A stretch of 6,939 bases of DNA, from NCBI GenBank assembly GCA_003450555.1, contig DMFQ01000005.1:1-6939 (forward strand), in the 5' to 3' direction. The position numbers and the translations under genes are program-made. The DNA is from Ktedonobacter sp. (GTDB taxonomy: Bacteria > Chloroflexota > Ktedonobacteria > Ktedonobacterales > Ktedonobacteraceae). Below are positions 5,115 through 6,939 of this stretch, piece by piece. Numbering within the stretch: position 1 is the first letter of the stretch; the number at the start of each line of letters is the position of its first letter. Below the pieces are notes generated by a model that did no database searches, was not told where the DNA came from, and saw only the letters and a list, made by a program, of their open reading frames with translations.

Positions 5115-5999
5115 ATGAAGTGTTTGTCTATGACTTTAAATCGTATAGGAGCAGCGCGCGCATGGTTTGTAGCTGCATGTGTATTGCTCGTCTTATTTGG
5201 CATCTATACAGCTATTTTCTCAACAGGTGTATTGCTCTATCCCACGCTGCATATTGAACAGTGGCTGCTCCACCGACCTTTGACAAGCCTAGATTGCGTT
5301 TTGTTCGAGTGGAAGCTTTTGGGTGAAGTAGAGGCGAGCGCCCTGTTCACGCTATTACTCGCTAGCGCCTGCTTACTGTTGGGCTATCGTCGCCGGATGC
5401 TACCGTATCTCTTCTTACTACTCCTGCTTGGCGTTGCCGCCGAATACGTAGGGAAACAGGTTTTCCCCCAGGTGATCCCCATCAATACGCAGTTTGGCAT
5501 AAACTCGCTGGCCTGTCCCCAAATGTGGAACAAGCCGAGCTCTGTAAAGATCATGGTAGCCCTGGGAATGTGGTGGAAGGCACCCCCTGTCCATGCAGGG
5601 CGTATAAGAAATGAACAGTTCAGTGCGACCGCGCCGTTGATCTTTGATGAACATGCCTCTATTGTAAACGGCTACCCAAGCGGTCATGCCATTCGCTGGT
5701 GTTTCATCGGTCTAGTTGCCTGCTGGCTGATCTGGAGGCATATGAAGTATCGCTTGCTGCGGATACTTTTGATGGCGATAGCACTGGCTATAGCTTTTGG
5801 TGGGGGTTTCGCGCAATTTTATATTGGCCTTCATCTTTCTACAGACCTTATCGCGGGTTACCTTCTTGGCGTAAGTTCGGCTTGTTGCGCTATCGGCCTC
5901 CTGCTATTAAATGAGACAAAGCGAAAAACCTTAGCACCACCTGGAGATAACAGTGCTAAGCGACAAATAGCTGGTGTTTCAGGTTCCCAGGGCCTGTAA
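5115..5999 (+). CDS. PAP2-superfamily integral membrane protein with divergent active site
   Basis: The 294-residue protein has about six hydrophobic spans (roughly 16-36, 74-90, 94-112, 192-208, 213-232, 244-265). PAP2 enzymes remove phosphate from lipid phosphates such as undecaprenyl pyrophosphate or phosphatidylglycerophosphate at the outer face of the membrane. The family signature is K-x6-R-P, P-S-G-H, then S-R-x5-H-x3-D. Here Lys114 and Pro122 remain but position 121 is Ile. PSGH is intact at 188-191 (His191). The third motif keeps His240 and Asp244, but its Ser-Arg is Ala233-Gln234. Both catalytic histidines are thus present while the phosphate-binding arginines appear lost, so activity or substrate may be altered. 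The polar C-terminal tail (268-294) follows the last span. The start is uncertain: ATG 5115 lacks a Shine-Dalgarno, while ATG 5130 (Met6) has GGATGAAG 5113-5120 upstream. The gene is followed after 23 nt by aroC, probably on the same transcript. Confidence 0.85.
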   Translation: MKCLSMTLNRIGAARAWFVAACVLLVLFGIYTAIFSTGVLLYPTLHIEQWLLHRPLTSLDCVLFEWKLLGEVEASALFTLLLASACLLLGYRRRMLPYLFLLLLLGVAAEYVGKQVFPQVIPINTQFGINSLACPQMWNKPSSVKIMVALGMWWKAPPVHAGRIRNEQFSATAPLIFDEHASIVNGYPSGHAIRWCFIGLVACWLIWRHMKYRLLRILLMAIALAIAFGGGFAQFYIGLHLSTDLIAGYLLGVSSACCAIGLLLLNETKRKTLAPPGDNSAKRQIAGVSGSQGL

Positions 6000-6010
6000 C
6001 CAGGTTTCAC

Positions 6011-6018
6011 GAGGAGGT
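6011..6018 (+). promoter_or_regulatory. Strong Shine-Dalgarno of aroC
   Basis: GAGGAGGT at 6011-6018 lies four bases before the ATG at 6023, close to the ideal anti-16S complement. It fixes the aroC start and contrasts with the poor ribosome site of the PAP2 gene just upstream, so aroC should be the better-translated cistron. Confidence 0.85.
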
Positions 6019-6022
6019 TACA

Positions 6023-6939
6023 ATGTTTCGTTTTCTGACGGCTGGCGAGTCCCATGGACCTTGCTTGACAATGATTGTAGAAGGGCTACCCGCCGGCCTT
6101 GCGGTTGATATGGCGACCATCGACGGCGACCTGCGCCGCAGACAGGGGGGGTATGGACGTGGAGGGCGCATGAAGATTGAGAAAGACACAATTCGCTTTC
6201 TCTCGGGCGTGCGCCATGGGAAAACCCTTGGCTCACCAATTACCATGCAGATTGAGAACCGCGACTGGGTAAACTGGGAAGAGTCTATGAGTGCTACCTC
6301 TAGCGACGTGGTACCTGAACCTGTCACTCGTATTCGTCCGGGACATGCCGATTTTACTGGAGCCATGAAATATGGTCACCAGGACATTCGTAACGTGATA
6401 GAGCGCTCAAGCTCTCGCGAGACGGCTGCCCGCGTAGCTGTGGGTGGGTTATGCCGTCAATTGCTGCATACCTTTAGTATCGCTATTCACAGCCATGTCC
6501 TGGCGATTGCTGAAGTGGGCGATACAACAGGCGCTCAAGAGTTTACTTCTAACGCCTATTCCGCTGCGATGTGGGAGGCAGTAGAGGCATCTCCTATGCG
6601 ATGCGCCGATGCAGATTTGACAGAGAAAATGATTGCGCGCATTCTCGAAGCCAAGCGCGACGGGGATACCTGTGGCGGCATTTTCGAGGTAGTGGCCTTT
6701 GGCGTGCCCATTGGGCTGGGAAGCTTCAGCCAATGGGATCGTCGTCTCAGCGCCCGCCTGGGCATGGCGATGATGAGCATACCATCCGCTAAAGCGGTAG
6801 AGATTGGCGCTGGTTTTGCTTCCGCGCGCAGTACCGGTTCGCGCGTACACGATGTCTTACGCCATGGAGATGATGACCGCTGGTTTCATCTGACCAATAA
6901 CGCAGGCGGCATCGAGGGAGGTATTACCAATGGTGAACC
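6023..6939 (+). CDS. aroC: Chorismate synthase (3' partial)
   Basis: This enzyme catalyses the last common step of aromatic biosynthesis: anti-1,4-elimination of phosphate from 5-enolpyruvylshikimate-3-phosphate to give chorismate. It needs reduced FMN and acts in the cytosol as a tetramer. The frame runs off the right edge after 305 codons; the bacterial family is usually about 360-400 residues, so most of the protein is present. Visible signatures are GESHGP at 8-13 (His11), RRQGGYGRGGRMKIE at 39-53, SGVRHGKTLGSPI at 61-73, RPGHAD at 105-110 (conserved His108), SSSRETAARVAVGG at 129-142, and the FMN-loop motif NNAGGIEGGITNGE at 292-305. The segment GLGSFSQWDRRLSARLGMAMMSIPSAKAVEIG matches the Bacillus-type rather than the E. 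coli form. No residue known to be critical is missing in the visible part. It sits 23 nt after the PAP2 gene with its own strong ribosome site. Other shikimate genes may follow beyond the window. Confidence 0.97.
   Translation, partial: MFRFLTAGESHGPCLTMIVEGLPAGLAVDMATIDGDLRRRQGGYGRGGRMKIEKDTIRFLSGVRHGKTLGSPITMQIENRDWVNWEESMSATSSDVVPEPVTRIRPGHADFTGAMKYGHQDIRNVIERSSSRETAARVAVGGLCRQLLHTFSIAIHSHVLAIAEVGDTTGAQEFTSNAYSAAMWEAVEASPMRCADADLTEKMIARILEAKRDGDTCGGIFEVVAFGVPIGLGSFSQWDRRLSARLGMAMMSIPSAKAVEIGAGFASARSTGSRVHDVLRHGDDDRWFHLTNNAGGIEGGITNGE

Noticed and set aside
6449..6850. Open frames on both strands inside the aroC region (for example 133 codons on the minus strand)
   Set aside because: The plus-strand chorismate synthase frame runs unbroken from 6023 to the window edge with all family signatures, so these are shadows.
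1..6939. Mobile element, transposase or integration site
   Set aside because: No transposase or integrase motif, terminal inverted repeats or target duplications were seen; the genes present are regulatory or core metabolic.

Overview
The window looks like chromosomal DNA of a free-living bacterium, with two blocks that do not seem to be functionally linked. The style of the genes suggests a Ktedonobacteria-like Chloroflexota, or another lineage with many sensor kinases: a multi-PAS sensor without its own kinase, a kinase with an N-terminal receiver, an XRE-TPR regulator and a Bacillus/Chloroflexi-type chorismate synthase. No rRNA or database match supports this assignment, so treat it as a guess.

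Positions 1-3282 (+ strand) hold a tight signalling cluster. A PAS-PAS-coiled-coil protein, truncated by the window's left edge, overlaps by 10 nt a cytoplasmic HPK4/NtrB-like histidine kinase. That kinase is followed after 16 nt by a protein with an N-terminal receiver domain fused to a second complete histidine kinase. This reads as a stepwise relay: sensory input on one polypeptide, kinase 1 on the next, and a receiver that controls kinase 2 on the third. No DNA-binding or enzymatic output domain is visible, so the final target must be encoded elsewhere or upstream of position 1.

Positions 3283-3428 are a convergent intergenic region with several inverted repeats. Positions 3429-4796 (- strand) encode an XRE-type DNA-binding regulator with about nine TPR-like helical hairpins, an RRNPP-like layout. 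It has a good sigma70-type promoter of its own. Positions 4797-5114 are a 318-nt AT-rich divergent intergenic region. It holds that promoter, 10-bp-phased direct repeats, an unassigned AGGAGG motif ahead of a 10-codon ORF, and a leader hairpin.

Positions 5115-6939 (+ strand) hold a six-TM PAP2-superfamily membrane protein whose two phosphate-binding arginines appear substituted. It is followed after 23 nt by aroC (chorismate synthase), which runs off the right edge. The two are probably co-transcribed, and aroC has a strong Shine-Dalgarno sequence.

The points most worth a second look are: (a) the four-copy, heptad-phased R-[RK]-A-[LM]-[MI]-H-I-[LM]-x-D motif in the first kinase; (b) the separation of sensor, kinase and receiver-kinase over three ORFs with no output domain; (c) the PAP2 protein lacking both canonical arginines; and (d) a perfect 21-nt tandem duplication that lengthens a TPR helix in the regulator.
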